64,000 nucleotides of DNA from Allomyces macrogynus ATCC 38327. Its lineage: Eukaryota > Blastocladiomycota > Blastocladiomycetes > Blastocladiales > Blastocladiaceae. Below are positions 10,133 through 21,202 of this stretch, one piece after another (positions within the stretch are counted from its first letter, which is position 1; every line of letters starts with the position of its first letter). The notes beneath the pieces are model-generated. The model made no database searches. It was not told where the DNA came from and saw only the letters and a program-made list of their open reading frames with translations. The stretch spans positions 585,225 to 649,224 of the forward strand of contig GG745330.1 in the NCBI GenBank assembly GCA_000151295.1, in the 5' to 3' direction. Made by a program: the position numbers and the translations under genes.

Positions 10133-12620
10133 ATGTCCGACAGCGACGACGATGTGGGCCCCATGCCCATGCCCGCCGAGGTTCTCGACGACCGCCCTCG
10201 GAAAAAGCAAAAGCGCAAGCGTATGCCGCGCACCGGCGCTTCACGCTTGTTCCGACCGACGGCCCGGAAATTTGGACCTGACACTGTGTGTGATCCGATT
10301 CCGCCAGATGCCGACGCTCTCGTGCACGAGAGGATCTACCTCGACCAGCTGCCGTGCACCGAGCTCTACGAAACGTCCTACATGCACCGCGACGTGCTCT
10401 CCTACACGGGGGTCTCCAAGTACGCGCGCTCGCGTTTATTTGCCCTCGCTCGTTTTGCGCTCTTGACGGTCGGTCGCTTACTCTGGCCACCCGCTTTCCT
10501 GGGCGCACACCAAAGCAGGACCGAATTCATCATCACGACGTCGGTCGACGGCCACCTCAAATTCTGGAAAAAGAGCGACAACGGCATCGAATTCGTCAAG
10601 CACTTCCGCGCCCATCTCGGTGCGTTTCGCCGACATGCGGAATCGGCGCGGGTCAACCTCATTTTGGGCGGAGAACTCACGCGCGATTTGGCTTTCGCTA
10701 GGCGAAGTGTGCGGCATGTCGATTAATAGCCAGGGCACGCTCTTGGCCACGATCAGCCCGACCAAGGAGCTCAAGATTTTTGACATTGTCAACTTTGGTA
10801 TGGCGACTGCGCGGCGGGCGGTTCGACTGGACGATTCCACTCTACAATATGAATCTCTCTCTTACCATCGCAATGGCTTGGTGTGTGCGCGTGTTTGTCG
10901 TCGATAGACATGATCAACATGCTTAGCTTGGATTTCGTGCCCGCAACCGTCACATGGACGTTCCAACCGGGCCAGGCGCTCACAATGGTCGCCGTGTACG
11001 TTCCATACTGAAGTCGTCGTCGTTCAAACCACTGCTGGACTGACCATTCTCCCATCAACAGGTCGGATTCCGATTCGGGCTCCATTTTCCTGTTTGACGC
11101 GCAGTCTGCAGAGACCCAACCGCTCCACACGGTCATGTTGCATCGCGATCCGGTGGTCGTCATGAAGGTATGGATTCCTTCGTGCTCTTCGCATCTTGTT
11201 GCACCGCCTGGCCTCGGCGCTCACTCTGGCCACGCTTGAACAGTACAACGAGCGGTACGACTGCGTCGTCAGCATCGACGCGACCGGCATGATCGAGTAC
11301 TGGTCGCCCTCGCCGCCATTCGACATGCCCTCGTCCGTGACCTGGTCGTTCAAGTCCGACACGGACCTCTACGAGTACCGCAAACTCAAGGCCGCGCCAA
11401 GCAGTCTCGACTTTTCGCGCGATGGCCAGTTTTTTGTCACCTATGGCCTCGTCGACCGACAAGTGCGCGTCTGGCGATTCCTCACGGGCAAGCTGTTCCG
11501 CAAGTACGACGAGTCGCTGCAAGCGCAGTCGGAAATGCAGCAGGCCGGTACGGCAATTACGCGGCTCGACGACATGGAATTTGGCCGCCGGCTTGCCGTT
11601 GAGCGCGACCTCGAAGCCAACGTGCACGCGCGCAAGTACGCCAATGCCATTTTCGATGCCTCCGGCACGTTTGTGCTCTATGCGACGCTGCTCGGGATCA
11701 AAGTCGTCAACGTTCACGCGAACCGCGTAAGCAAACTGATTGGCGCCGCCGAGTCGCACCGGTTCCTGCACTTGTCGCTTTACCAGGGCGCACCGCGCAA
11801 GAAAAAAGTGGTCACGCTCGCCATGGCCTCGTCCGAGAACCCCAACTTGCAAGATGCCGGCGCGATTGATCCGACGCTGTTTGCCACGGCCTACAAGAAG
11901 TCCCGGTTCTTTTTGTTCACGCGCCGCGACCCGGCCGAAGCCGCGGCGAACGACGGCGATGCCGCACCGCTCGCCGTGAGTCGCGACGTCTTCAACGAAA
12001 AGCCCTCCAAGGAAGAGCAGACGATGGCGCTGCTCAAGTCGGCCGGTGCTGGCGGTGCACGGGCCGCGCGGCCGCAGGCGACGCAGGCGACGTTGCACAC
12101 GACCATGGGCGACTTAGTGCTCGACTTGTTTCCGGACCACGCGCCCAAGACGGTCGAGAATTTCGTCACGCACGCGCGCAACCAGTATTACAATAACGTG
12201 CTCGTGCACCGCGTCATCGAGTCGTTTATGATCCAGACGGGCGACCCGAAGGGCGATGGGACCGGTGGGGAGAGTATTTGGGGCGGCGAGTTTGAGGACG
12301 AGATTGCGCCCGGGTTGAAGCACGATCGGCTGGGTGTCTTGAGTATGGCGAACGCGGGCAAGGGTACGACGCGAATTTGTTTTTCTTTTATGTCTGATCG
12401 TTGGCTTACCTTGCTTTTCATCATTTTTTTGCTCGCAGATACGAACGGCAGTCAATTCTTCATCACGACGGCGCCCACGCCTTGGCTCGACGGGAAGCAC
12501 ACGATCTTTGGCCGCTTGACGGGCGGCATGGACGTGCTGCGCGCGATTGAGCGCGCACCAACGGACAAGGACGACCGCCCGCTCAAGGACATTCACATTG
12601 TGAGCATCACGATCAAGTAG
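10133..12620 (+). CDS. PPWD1: WD40-repeat cyclophilin, PPWD1 type (peptidyl-prolyl isomerase)
   Basis: Spliceosome-associated nuclear prolyl isomerase with an N-terminal WD40 domain and a C-terminal cyclophilin domain. Eight exons give 630 aa, close to the animal protein: 10133-10220, 10308-10419, 10519-10619, 10702-10797, 10908-10995, 11062-11167, 11244-12363, 12439-12620. WD part: HERIYLDQLP, TEFIITTSVDGHLKFWKK, GIEFVKHFRAHLG, KELKIFDIVNFDMINML, SGMIEYW-like repeat. Cyclophilin part: LDLFPDHAPKTVENF, YYNNVLVHRVIESFMIQTGD, GGEFEDE, LSMANAG, NGSQFFITT, WLDGKHTIFGR. The N-terminus is acidic then Lys/Arg-rich (RKKQKRK, likely nuclear signal). The first intron (10221-10307) is 87 nt and in frame, so it may be retained without a stop. 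Confidence 0.95.
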
Positions 12621-12869
12621 CCGACGCGAATCGTCGTTGGTAATTAGCAGTTGTTGCATCGCGACCAAATTCCAACATCATTTTGAATCACGAGCTCTGT
12701 TCATTCTGAGCGGCACCGTGAATAGGGAGGAGAAGAGCACCGCGATCGAGAAATCATGATCGGGAGGGGAGGGGGACTCACGGGAACGAGGTCGGCATCC
12801 CAAGAAAATGCGCACACGGAACACGACAACACACACAAACCCAGACAACAAAAAGTCACAAAGACACCC

Positions 12870-14633
12870 TCATTTCCCTGGCCACTCTCGCGGCGGCGCA
12901 CCTGCGTGGTCCTCTGGGACCGAAATCGGCGGCAAGTGCACCGGCGCAGCCGCTTCCGGTGCAGCGGGCGCACTCGGTGGACCCGATGCCGCTGGTGCAG
13001 TCGACGTTGGCGCCTGGGTGCTCCCGGGCATGCTTGTCAGCACCACCGCGGCGTGGTGAGCCAATGCCGCACTTGCCGCAGCCGAAAGCGAGAAACTCGT
13101 GTCTTGCGAACCCTCCACCAGCGTGTTCTCCGTGCCCGCCGCGACTCGCTTAGCTGGCGGGTGCACGGCCTCGTCTGAGCCGTCCCACGCGCGCTTGGTG
13201 CCTAGCGGCGTCGCACCACCCGACGATGGCACGGGAGCCGGCGCTGCTGTCAGTGCTCCGACAACCGGCGCTGCAGGACCGGGAGCAGACGCAGCGGGAG
13301 CAGTCGATGCAGAAGCTGCTGCTGCGCAAGCAGCGGGATCCGGTTGCGCCGCCGGATACGCCGCCGACGTCACGGGCACCGGTGGCGGTGGCGACGGTCT
13401 CGGATGCGTGCCCGGCCTGCTCCTCGCGGCATGCGCTCCGGCCAGCGGCACCGGCGGGTACTCCATCGGCAAGTGCGGGTAGGGCGCATAGTAATCGGGC
13501 CGCATCGCGTACCGCGGATAAGGGTAGTGCGCGGCAGCGTACGGGTGTATTGGCACGGGCGGCGGTGGCATCACGCCGTACCCGGGGTAACGCGGTGGGT
13601 ACCCAGCGACGGCCGGGTCCATGGGCGCGGCCGAGAATGGCGGTGCCACCGAGATGGGCGTCGTCGTGTCGGGACTGGTCGTCTCGGGACGCGCAGCAGC
13701 GGCGGTGGGGCGCGCGTCGGCGGATCCGGGTGCGGCGGTGGTGGGTGGGAGCATCGGATCCGAGTACGGCCGTGCCGCGGCGGCAGCGGCAGCAGCAGCG
13801 GCAGCAGCAGCAGCGGCCGCGTGGCCGTCGTACGCCGGGTGCATGAACGGCGCGGGCGGCGCACCGTGGCCGTACCAGCCGGGTGGGGCCGGGTAGGTGC
13901 CCGGCGGCATGGGATGCATCAGAATGGGACGAGATGCCGGGTCGGTGGCCGTCGGGTGAGCAGCGTCGGGCGCAGCGTGTGGAGCGGGAGTCGGCAGTGC
14001 GGTCGGATCTTGCGGTTGTCCTTGCGCATTGGTTGCGACCAACGGAATCGGCGGGGGAACGGCAGCAGCAGCGGTAGCAGCAGGTGGGGCAGGTTGGTTG
14101 TCAGCGCCAGGTTGTTCAATGAAGGCGTTTTTGGCATCATCGAGAGTCGAGCCAGGCGGAAGATGACCGTCCTCAATCAGAAACTACATGCGACGTTGCG
14201 AACCACGGACGAGGAAAGCGGAACCGTCAGTCAAGTTGCTCAATTGAAGGCCGTTGACGCCGACACTTTGGCGAGTTTCATCGCGCAACGTGCACGCCTG
14301 CAGTCATTTCAGAAATCACGTGCAACGTACATCGAGATTCGACCGCGTTTCGTGCGGCACGGCCACGTCGACGAAGCGGAGCAGGACCGAGTCTAGGTCC
14401 CCGTCGCTCGCAAACGTGGTGAGCCGGCCCGACTTGGAAAACACGACGACGCCGACTTCGCACCCGCAAAGGACCGAAAGCTCATAGGCCTTGCGTAGCA
14501 GACCACCCTTGCGCTTGACAAACGTTACTTGCCGCGACCGTTCGTCGCGAATCGGCTGGATCGTGTACTTGCGCTTGGGCGGCGCCGCTCGGCTGGCAGC
14601 GGCCGCGGTAGTGGCAGAATTGGGTGGCGACAT
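12870..14633 (-). CDS. MADS-box transcription factor, MEF2/RLM1 type
   Basis: Two exons (14633-14331 and 14183-12870, phase 0) give 538 aa. Residues about 22-85 form a MADS box (IQPIRDERSRQVTFVKRK, GLLRKAYELSVLCGCEVGVV) followed by a MEF2-like extension (LDSVLLRFVDVAVPHETR); the extension favours MEF2/RLM1 over SRF/MCM1. The rest is disordered: Pro/Ala-rich, with a poly-Ala run of about 15 near genomic 13780-13825 and Tyr/Pro-rich segments, as in activation domains. In yeast the RLM1 class acts below the Rho1 cell-integrity MAP kinase, which would suit the nearby RHO1, but distance alone does not prove it. The single intron (14330-14184, 147 nt) is longer than most here. Confidence 0.85.
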
Positions 14634-16128
14634 GGTGGAGAGGGACGAGGACGGTCGGAATCAATGCGTTACGGCCGCGACGAATCGTTGGGCGCGAATA
14701 ATGGCCTCGTTCGGGGGGATACACGTCTGGAAAGGGTCACGTTTGTGTGTAAGTGCACCATGTCACCAACCAAAGTGTCCCGTGCAATACATACCCACAA
14801 GTTCCACGTGTCAGGAACTGCGTCGCGGGTAGACAAACTGCGCAAGAGGAAGAGGCTCCGCCGGCAAGAACAGCGAGCGCTGGGAATGGATGATGCCTTG
14901 CTGCGAGAAAATGACGCAGCAGCAAAGGGGGACACACGGCACGAGGTTAGTTTCCATCTTCAACATCATCAGCATCCAAGGAGAATAGATGACAAGCAAA
15001 CGCTGCCACCGCGACCCACCGCGACCAGCACTCCTCCGGGTTTGATTTGCTGTCGCTGGATGCAAACCGACACACCTGGGCCATGGCAGGCGGACTCGCG
15101 TAGCTTGGGCCAATTCCAAAACTGGTGGAGGTGGACGGGAAGCACACGGCGACAAGCGCACACACCTTTTTCGAGCAAGACACACTTGAAGGAGGCGATG
15201 AATCCAATTGGCCGGCGTGATGTCGCCAATGGTTGCCAAATAAGTTGCCGAAAACGAGCTGAATAAATCAGCAGGGCGCCGAGACGAGTTGCCTTGAAGT
15301 TGCCGGACTTGAGCAGCTCGGGGGTTGGTTGAGAGTGGCCGGCAAATCCAGGTGCGGATGCGAGCGAAGCCAGCACGCGGTCGGCTGTGCTGCTGGGTCC
15401 GAGCACTTGGGGGGTTGCAACGACGAGGATCGGAGCGGGGACCGACTTGAGCTCTTGCGGGGCGGATCGGCTGTGCGGCTGGCGAACCACCGGCGGCAAC
15501 AGCAGGCAGGTGCAGTTGTTGGCGGGCGGAAGGAGTAGAGGTGCGTCGCGCGCCGGCCGTCGACTTTTGAAGGAAGCGCGGAGTGTTGGTGGTGGAGTGC
15601 AGGCTCTTGCCGGCACAGGGGATTTCCGACACGCACAGGGGATTGCCGGGCAAGCGCCTGCTGGGGTTGCAACGCGCGCCACGCGGCCAGCATCCCATCG
15701 CATCCGGCCTGCGTCTCGGGCGTGATCCGAGCAAGCCACCCACTGTTCTCGGATCCACGTCGATCCCTTTGGTCGCTCGCCTCGAAATCACAAGGCAGGG
15801 GCCGACATTGAGAGCGCCGCTTTGCACGTGACAAGATGCTGCCCCAGGGCGCTCTTGGGATGGGATGTGGTCGGTCGGTCGCGGCCTGAGCCACTTCCAC
15901 GCGCCTTTCTGCCGTTCCCAGTGGCCGTCGTCGCGCCGGCAACGCGTCGTCGACAAACGGGCGTGGAACCCATCATCATCACGGCGACGACCACGACCCT
16001 TCCAGCAGTCCCGGCCAAGTCGCCAGTTCTCGCACTGGGCGCCGTCAGCGTGCCGTTCTTTCGGCCACCCGGACCCCGGATCACGACGCAGCGACCACCC
16101 ACAACGATTCGACCACCGCAACGGCACC
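14634..16128. other. Divergent upstream region, MADS factor / VPS18
   Basis: About 1.5 kb between diverging start codons. Long minus-strand open frames run through it (up to 586 codons, 14811-16571), but they lack domains and the largest also overlaps VPS18 in antisense. I see no gene. The length suggests extended 5' UTRs or regulatory DNA. Confidence 0.55.
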
Positions 16129-19100
16129 ATGTCGCTGTTCGACCTGCTCGACGGACCCTCCGCTAGCCAAGGACAAGGTGGAGCAGCTGCCGTGCCCAGT
16201 ATCGCGGTCACGGGTACGGCACCCGCGTTCGCGCCAGCCTTCACCTCGCCGCCCGCCGCTGTGACCGACGCCGGTCTCGAAAAGTATGACGCAGGGTTCG
16301 CGCCATCAAGTACGGCGCCCGTCTCGTCGGCGCTCAGCCATGCCGCCGACATTTTCTCGCTTGAACTCGTCGAGCTCGATACGCAAGGCGCGGCTATGTC
16401 GGCGGTCGCCGTTGCCAACAATGTCCTGTTCCTCGCGCTCGAAGCACCCGCCCGGGTCCTGCGCATTCCGCTCGCGTCGCCGCAGAACATTGACGGTGTG
16501 TGCCGCGCTGCGCCTGATCTGGCTCTCGAATCTTCACGGTCATGTTGGGCTGACCTGACTCTCGCGCTCACCAGAAGTTGAACTCGAGCTGCCCAAACGG
16601 CCCTCCTCGCCCGTTGTCATTCGCGCCATCTACGTGGATCCGCACGGACGACACGCCTTGCTCGTTGGCGACGACGTGACCCTCTACCTGGGCGTCAACA
16701 AGCGCGCTCGCCACATTCCCAAGCTCAAGGTACTTTTCTCTCGCTGCAAAGTATTTTGCTCGATTGCCCTGACCCCTGTTTCGCGACCAGGGTATCTTTG
16801 TCACGAGCGTCGCGTGGAACAAGGACGCCGGCAGCGAAAGCGCGTCGACCGGATCCATTTTGATTGGCGCCGCCGACGGCTCCGTGTTTGAGGCCATCTT
16901 TGACCATCTCGAAGACGAACCCAAGGGTTTCTTTTCGCGCAAGAGCAGCACCGACCCGACCAAATACTGCAAGCTGATCGCGCAGCTGCCCGAACCACCG
17001 CAGTCGCTCTTTCTCGACGCATTCCCGACTGAGGCCAACAAGTACGTGCTGCTCGTCACAGCACGCAACAAAGTCTACCAGTACATTGCCCAGCTGAGGT
17101 CCACGGAACCCGGCGCGTTTGAGCAGCTGTTCGAGTCGCCGTCGTCAATTGCCAGCAGTATGGGGTCGCTTAACGTGGGCAAGCAGCGGCCACCATGGTC
17201 CATGGATTTTGCGGGCCAGCGGATTGGGATTGGCACGCCGGGCGCGATCATGTCGGTCGCGGTCCCGATTTACGCGGGACGGCAAGTCGGCACGGCGACC
17301 AGTTTCACGTGGCTTGCCGACGCCGGCGTCTACCACGCGCGCATCGCTCTCGGGTCGCAGTCATTTGGCGACTCGGTGTTTGACCAGCCGGGCTTGTTCC
17401 CGCTCGCCGACTCGGTCGTCACGGGCGACCTTGCCGCGGGCAACCCGTCGGCGATCGTGCGACTCCGGTTCCATTACCTTGTGTTTGGGCAGCACGGCGT
17501 CGTGGCCTACTCGTCGCTGACCGATTTGGCGAGCGAGGAGGAGGCCATGTCCAGGGCGACGCCGCCACTCGACGTGGTCTGGGAGCAGCAGGTGCTCGAC
17601 GAGCTCGTGGGCGTGTCGCACGACTGCATCAATGGCACTGTCTGGCTCGTGACGCGCAAGTGCCTCTACGAGGTCGTGATTAGAAATGAGGACCGTGACA
17701 TTTGGAAGTTTTACATGGCCCGCAACAAGTTTGAAACGGCCATGTCCTACGCCAAGGTACCGTTCTGATGTGATTCATCGTGTTCGACCGATCGTGAACG
17801 GCGATTTGACTTGATTCTCGATGATCGCCCGTAGAACAAGGAGGAAAAGGACCTGGTCGCCAAAGCGCAGGCCGACTTTTACTTTGCCTCGAAGCGCTAC
17901 AAGCTCTCAGCGCAATACTACGCCAAGGCGTCACTGGTCCCGTTCGAGGAAGTGTCGCTGCGGTTCATCGAGTGCAACGAAATGGAGGCGCTGCGGCTCT
18001 ACATTTCCTTGCTGCTCGAGAGCAAGGCCAAAAAGGGCAAGGTAGGTCGTCGATACTTGACCATCGCGTCGGACTCGCGCCTTGTTGACAAATATATGAT
18101 CCTTGACACCAGGACGCCGTCGAGACGACCATGCTCGCCATGTGGCTGTTTGAGCTGAACCTGCAAAACTTGAACGAGGCGCAACCAAATGAGCTCGAGC
18201 AGTCGGTCTTGGAAAAGGACATGAAGTCGTTCATTGGCAAGTACGCGGTACGGCTGAATTTCTTTACCCAACAAGTTTCAGCGCGCTTGCGGCCTCATAC
18301 GTCGACGCCCATGGTTTGGATCGATCGTTTAGGGCCACCTCGACAAGCGCACGGTGCGCCAGTTGTGCACCAACTACAACCGCCCCAAGGAGCTGCTCTA
18401 TTTTTACCGGTCGACGGGCGATCACCGCAATGTGCTCAGGTACTGGCTCGACCGCGAAGAGTGGGTGTCGGCATTTGCTCTGCTCGAGCGGCAAGTTGAT
18501 CCGGCCATTTTCTACGAGTTTGTGCCTGCGATTTTGGAGCACGAGCCCGCCAAGGTCGTGCATTTGCTTGTGACGCTCGGCAGCAAGCTCGATCCGACGC
18601 AGCTCATTCCCACGTTCATCAAGGCGCCGGCCAACATCCAGGCATGATCTGGGTTCGAGGCGGGCATGGTTTGACCAAACGGCAACTGACGCGACCATAC
18701 TGCTTGGTAGGGCGAGCTTATCAAGTACCTGGAGTTTTGCGTGACCAAGCTCAGCAGAACCGACGACGTGATCCATAACTACCTCGTACAGCTCTACGCC
18801 AAGTGCCTCGACGACGAAGTCGCACTGCTGCGGTTTCTCAAGTCGAAGCCGCAGCACTATTCGCTCGACTTGGCGATTCGCGCGTGCCATCAGTACCAGC
18901 GCATGGAGGCATGCATTTACCTGTTCACGGAGCTCAACTTGGTGTCTGAGTCGATTCGGCTGTCGTTGCAGGTACGGACCGTGGGGTGCTTAAGTTTGCC
19001 AGACTTTGTTGTTGCTCCTGATCGCTGACCGATGCCTTCTCTCCACTTTTGCTAGCACGGCGACGTGGACCACGCCATGGAACTCGCGGCCGATGCATCC

Positions 19101-19922
19101 GAGGACGCGATGCGCGAAAACTGGCTGTCGATCTTTGAGTACCTCGTGCAGCGCGGGGAGTACAAGCGCGTCATGGAGCTGGTGCGCACGAATTCGGTCA
19201 TAAAGCTCGACGACGTTTTGCCGCTGTTCCCCGATTTCTGCACCATGGACGACTTCAAGGTACGTTTCCGCACCTGGTCTGCTGCAGTTCGAAGCCAATT
19301 GAGCTGATCTGTCCACTCCCTTGTTGCGTAGAACGAGCTCGTGGCCGTGCTCGAAGACTACAACACCAAGCTGCACCAGATCGAGAGCGACATGGAGTCG
19401 AGCTACCGGTCGCTGCAGCAAATCAAGGACCGCGCCGCGAAATCGCTGCACGTCACTTTCACGCCGCGCGACCCTTGCGCCGTGTGCCGGCTGCCGCTTT
19501 TTGCGCCGGCCCCCACCCCTGCACCCGCCATGGCCACCGGGCCGAGGTCGCGCGCCACAGATCTCGCCGATTCGCGGTCGCGTGCCGACTCGACCAAGAG
19601 CGGCCGGTCGAACGGCGGGCTCGTCGGGATGGTTCTGGGTGGGGTCGGGATGATGGGTACGAGCCCGACGCAGAGCGCCGCGTCCGTCGGGCCTGGATCG
19701 ACGGCGATGGCGGCCAGGGGGACGGGCGCCGTTCAACGGCAGCAGACGCAGCAGCAGCAGACGCAGCAGCGTGGGCTCCTCGCGTTTGGGTGTGGGCATG
19801 TCGTGCACGCAGCACCGTGCGCACGGGCGGGCGCGGATTGTCCCGTGTGCGGCGATTGCATGCTGAATGATTTGGAGAAGCCGTTCCATGACCCGTTGGA
19901 TGGGTCGTGGTCGATTGTGTGA
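16129..19922 (+). CDS. VPS18: VPS18 (Pep3), HOPS/CORVET tethering core subunit
   Basis: Class C Vps protein that tethers endosomal and vacuolar membranes before SNARE-driven fusion. Nine exons give 1064 aa: 16129-16495, 16575-16729, 16791-17756, 17835-18041, 18113-18247, 18333-18641, 18711-18971, 19056-19259, 19332-19922. A beta-propeller (to about residue 490, with GSILIGAADGSVFEAIFD and YCKLIAQLPEPPQSL) is followed by the alpha-solenoid (KRYKLSAQYYAKA, FEEVSLRFIE, LCTNYNRPKELLYFY) and a C-terminal RING (DPCAVCRLPLF, then CGHVVH and CPVC). A linker of about 100 residues separates the first CxxC of the RING from CGH, which is unusual. Intron 6 (18642-18710) needs a GC donor (CAG|GCATGA) since a stop follows at once. 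Longer than animal VPS18, largely because of the RING insertion. Confidence 0.93.
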
Positions 19923-21202
19923 GGGGAGGCTGCGCTTGGCCTGGTCACGATGGCTTTTGAAATCTGAATGTGAGGCTCGTTGGACGCGAATGAACATCCA
20001 TGCGGAAGATGGACACAAATCAAATTTGCGGAACAATCCATCATGCAACATCCCTCGCGCCAACATGGCCCTCTTACTCTGGTCGGTGATCACCCTCAAA
20101 CGCAGCAAGCAGTCGCGCATGATAGCATTCCTCCATGTTCGATGGCACGCTGGTGATCGTGATGGGCAACCGACGATGCGTATCATCGTTCGCCGCCTAT
20201 TGCACGACCCTATGGATAGTATCGATCGCCTTAAACACGTCCTTGCACTCGGCCACGGCCACTTCAACGGCACGAGCCCTCTTCAAACTCGGCGACTGCT
20301 TCAACAGATAATCCCGGAGGGGATGGTCGTCGCAGTAGACGAGCCGGAGCACAGCCAATGATGCTTCTGCATCATCTCGGCACATCATGGAGATGCGCGC
20401 GCCCTGTTCCGTGTGCTCTGCACGATCGCCGACACCATCTCCGGATTTCTGCGAGGAGTGTGATATGCTCTGCCAATACTTTCGGGTTGGCTGATATTTT
20501 TTTTCCAGAATGTACGGATTTCAGTATCAAAGCCTTACTTGAAACTCTTGTCTGCGCGCAGGACATGGGGCCGATGCTCAGACAACGCATGTTTTGCAAT
20601 TTGCTCGCAGCGCCAATTTGCGCAGAGCGTGAATGCGTTCAATAACATGACATGCGACGAATGCATTGCTTTTGAGCTGACATGCAGCCAGGCAAGAGTT
20701 GCAAGGTGCGCTATTTGAGGTCAGAGATCACGCTTGGCCACGGTCGGAAAATGGCTGAACACTATCGAGCAAACATCATCATGATCGAGGCCCGTTCAGA
20801 AGGGTGAGACGATATAGAAAGTTCGAGCACCATCGGCCCTGGCCGAGCTCTCGATTTCGAAAAAGTCAAATTATTGACACGTTCAAGACTATATTAGGCC
20901 CCCATTAGACAATCGGCGCTCTGACTGTGCATGATCTTGCTAAATTTTGCTCGATCGTGCTTGATCAGGCCGAGTGACTCGATCAAGTGTGAAGGAGCAT
21001 GAACCGGTTTGGCGATGAAAACACAAGTTTGAGGGACAAGTCCATGTTATGTTGTTACTTTTGCAATATCGATAAATAAAGCGCGCAGAGGAACATGCTG
21101 TCAAGAGCGAAAACGGTGAATTGGATTGCTTCTATCGCCCCAGTCCCCAATGCTTAAGTTCCTCCCTCAACTGGCCCCCCATCCGCATGCTCTCGCAGTC
21201 CG
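19923..21202. other. Intergenic, between converging VPS18 and IQGAP
   Basis: About 1.28 kb, AT-richer than the genes, holding two 3' ends. Apart from a protein-like minus-strand stretch (20197-20650, listed separately) I see no gene. Confidence 0.5.
20197..20650 (-). pseudogene. Protein-like minus-strand segment, possible gene remnant
   Basis: A minus-strand frame at 20388-20197 reads MMCRDDAEASLAVLRLVYCD and continues with KRARAVEVAVAECKDVFKAI before a stop; its composition is like a helical repeat protein. Just upstream another frame reads HVLRADKSFK, then a good donor (AA|GTAAGG) and an acceptor (TATCAG), then NPEMVSAIVQSTRNRAR; joining the latter to MMCRDD requires a 2-nt shift in a GCGCGCGC run. 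This looks like a decayed fragment rather than an intact gene. I cannot name the family and it may be chance. Confidence 0.25.

Noticed and set aside
13344..14396. 350-codon plus-strand frame
   Set aside because: Antisense of the MADS-factor exon; reads as His/Arg/Gly-rich noise.
14811..16571. 586-codon minus-strand open frame
   Set aside because: No domain, Arg/Ser/Ala-rich, and its upstream part is antisense to VPS18 exon 1. Long open frames are expected by chance in GC-rich DNA.
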